From an uncultured Sutterella sp. (GTDB lineage: Bacteria; Pseudomonadota; Gammaproteobacteria; Burkholderiales; Burkholderiaceae_F), in assembly GCA_905201055.1 (NCBI GenBank), contig CAJKMT010000059.1:1-7703 (forward strand): a stretch of 7,703 nucleotides of DNA, read 5' to 3'. The position numbers and the translations under genes were made by a program. The notes under the pieces are model-generated. The model was not told the origin of the DNA. It made no database searches and saw nothing but the letters and a program-made list of their open reading frames with translations. Below, piece by piece: positions 6,904 through 7,703 of this stretch (position 1 is the stretch's first letter; each line of letters opens with the position of its first letter).

Positions 6904-7703
6904 TTATACCTCGTAACTGAAATTGTCGATGAGTCGGGTCTTTCCGATATAAACTGCCATAGCAACCAGGACGTCAGCATTTACAGAGTCAACAGGCTGC
7001 ATGCTGAGTGCATCGACCATGGATACGTAATCGATATGTGCCAGCGGTTCACCGTTTATGATCTCACACATCGGTTCTAATACTTCAGATGCGGCAATAC
7101 CATTTCGGATCAGTTCCTGACCTTTCTTTACAGCTTTTGAAAGGCAGAGGGCAGCTTTGCGTTCTTCGCAGCTTAAGTATGTATTACGGGAAGATTTGGC
7201 AAGTCCGTCTTCTTCACGTACGATCGGGCAACCCACAATCTCCAAAGAATAATTTAATTGCCGAACCATCTCACGGATAATCGCCAACTGCTGGAAATCC
7301 TTCTCACCGAAATAAGCCCTATCCGGCTGCACTGCGTCAAACAGCTTGCTGACAATCTGGCAAACGCCATTGAAATGTCCCGGACGGAACGCTCCTTCCA
7401 TCACAGTATCCAACGGAGCATAACTGAACTGACGGGTATCCGGTTCCGGGTACATCTCGCTCACCGAAGGAGCAAAGACCAATGCTGCCCCACATTCTTC
7501 CAACAAGCTGCAATCAGCCTCCAACGTACGCGGATATTTCTCTAAATCGTTTTTATCGTTAAACTGTGTGGGATTCACAAAGACACTCACTACAGTTACA
7601 CCATTCTCACTTACGCTGCGCTTTACCAGAGATGCGTGTCCCGCATGCAAAGCACCCATTGTAGGAACCAATCCTACCTTTTTACCCTGGACTTTCAGTG
7701 CCG
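6904..7703 (-). CDS. panC: Pantothenate synthetase (pantoate-beta-alanine ligase), 5' end outside window, composite gene
   Basis: Cytoplasmic enzyme joining pantoate and beta-alanine with ATP to give pantothenate (vitamin B5). Visible are GLVPTMGALHAGHASL, with the HxGH-type nucleotide site, FVNPTQF, YPRT, the FRPGHFNGVC segment, FGEKDFQQLAIIREM, the KMSKS-like SSRN, and the C-terminal TRLIDNF. The frame is open to the window edge (A-L-K-V-Q-G-K-K-V-G-L-V before PTMGA). Starting at the TTG at 7671 would cut into the conserved N-terminus, so the true start is upstream and roughly 20 residues are missing. The N-terminal part to about REEDG (near 7210) resembles Bacteroides PanC and has TTG for 9 of 14 leucines. 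The part after LAKSSRN resembles Lachnospiraceae PanC and has TTG for 0 of 10. The gene is first of a pair with the BASS transporter. No promoter lies within the window. Confidence 0.93.
   Translation of the reverse strand, partial: ALKVQGKKVGLVPTMGALHAGHASLVKRSVSENGVTVVSVFVNPTQFNDKNDLEKYPRTLEADCSLLEECGAALVFAPSVSEMYPEPDTRQFSYAPLDTVMEGAFRPGHFNGVCQIVSKLFDAVQPDRAYFGEKDFQQLAIIREMVRQLNYSLEIVGCPIVREEDGLAKSSRNTYLSCEERKAALCLSKAVKKGQELIRNGIAASEVLEPMCEIINGEPLAHIDYVSMVDALSMQPVDSVNADVLVAMAVYIGKTRLIDNFSYEV
7195..7240. other. Composition and family breakpoint inside panC (second lineage junction)
   Basis: On the coding strand the conserved segment IVGCPIVREEDGLA separates a Bacteroides-like N-terminal part from a Firmicutes-like C-terminal part. 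Leucine codons change from TTG-dominated (9 of 14) to none (0 of 10). The protein changes to LAKSSRNTYLS and ends IDYVSMVDALSMQPV...MAVYIGKTRLIDNF, which I associate with clostridial PanC. As I remember them, Bacteroides enzymes have LALSSRN and a quite different C-terminus. The frame is intact. Recognition of the parents is from memory. Confidence 0.65.

Noticed and set aside
1..7703. CRISPR array, insertion sequence, integrase, toxin-antitoxin or defence system
   Set aside because: No regularly spaced repeats, transposase, integrase or defence-type protein motif was seen on either strand.

Overview
The window reads as a patchwork of gut-bacterial DNA from probably three sources, joined inside two conserved genes. 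Bases 1 to about 5430 prefer G/C-ending codons (GCC, GCG, GGC, CTC, ATC) and carry genes that fit a Gram-negative betaproteobacterium; Sutterellaceae (Sutterella/Parasutterella) is my best guess from general familiarity. From about 5480 to about 7195 the codon use changes sharply to GCA, GGA and AGA, and the proteins look like those of Lachnospiraceae-type Firmicutes. From about 7240 to the end, the N-terminal two thirds of panC reads like a Bacteroides protein with TTG-rich leucine codons. Both changes fall in highly conserved protein segments and keep the reading frame. A metagenome assembly chimera is the simplest explanation; recombination within genes across phyla is the alternative. No database search was possible, so the taxon names are inferences.

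Layout. (1) 2-1048 (+): the 3' part of a tandem-domain aspartate/glutamate racemase family protein, cut by the window edge. (2) 1065-1094: a perfect hairpin. (3) 1114-2007 (+): a beta-hydroxyacid dehydrogenase of the 3-hydroxyisobutyrate/tartronate semialdehyde reductase type. (4) 2031-2056: a GC-rich stem-loop between convergent genes. (5) 2092-3255 (-): a HisC-like PLP aminotransferase with a twin-arginine signal peptide, so probably exported. (6) 3256-3495: an AT-rich divergent intergenic region with repeats and a candidate promoter/operator for feoB. (7) 3496-5847 (+): a FeoA-FeoB fusion for ferrous iron uptake, whose last ~130 residues are from the second composition class. (8) 5856-5906: a strong bidirectional terminator. 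(9) 5917-6900 (-): a BASS-family transporter lying 3 bases downstream of panC. (10) 6904-7703 (-): panC, pantothenate synthetase, truncated at its 5' end by the window.

How the genes relate. The panC-transporter pair is very likely one transcription unit and suggests a PanS-like role in (keto)pantoate uptake feeding vitamin B5 synthesis. FeoAB stands alone as an iron uptake unit with a plausible Fur/FNR-type control region. The racemase and dehydrogenase lie on the same strand and may be co-transcribed, but no pathway is clear. I found no CRISPR array, insertion sequence, tRNA or rRNA, and no convincing undescribed multigene system. The most notable features are the two hidden junctions, the exported aminotransferase and the panC-linked transporter.
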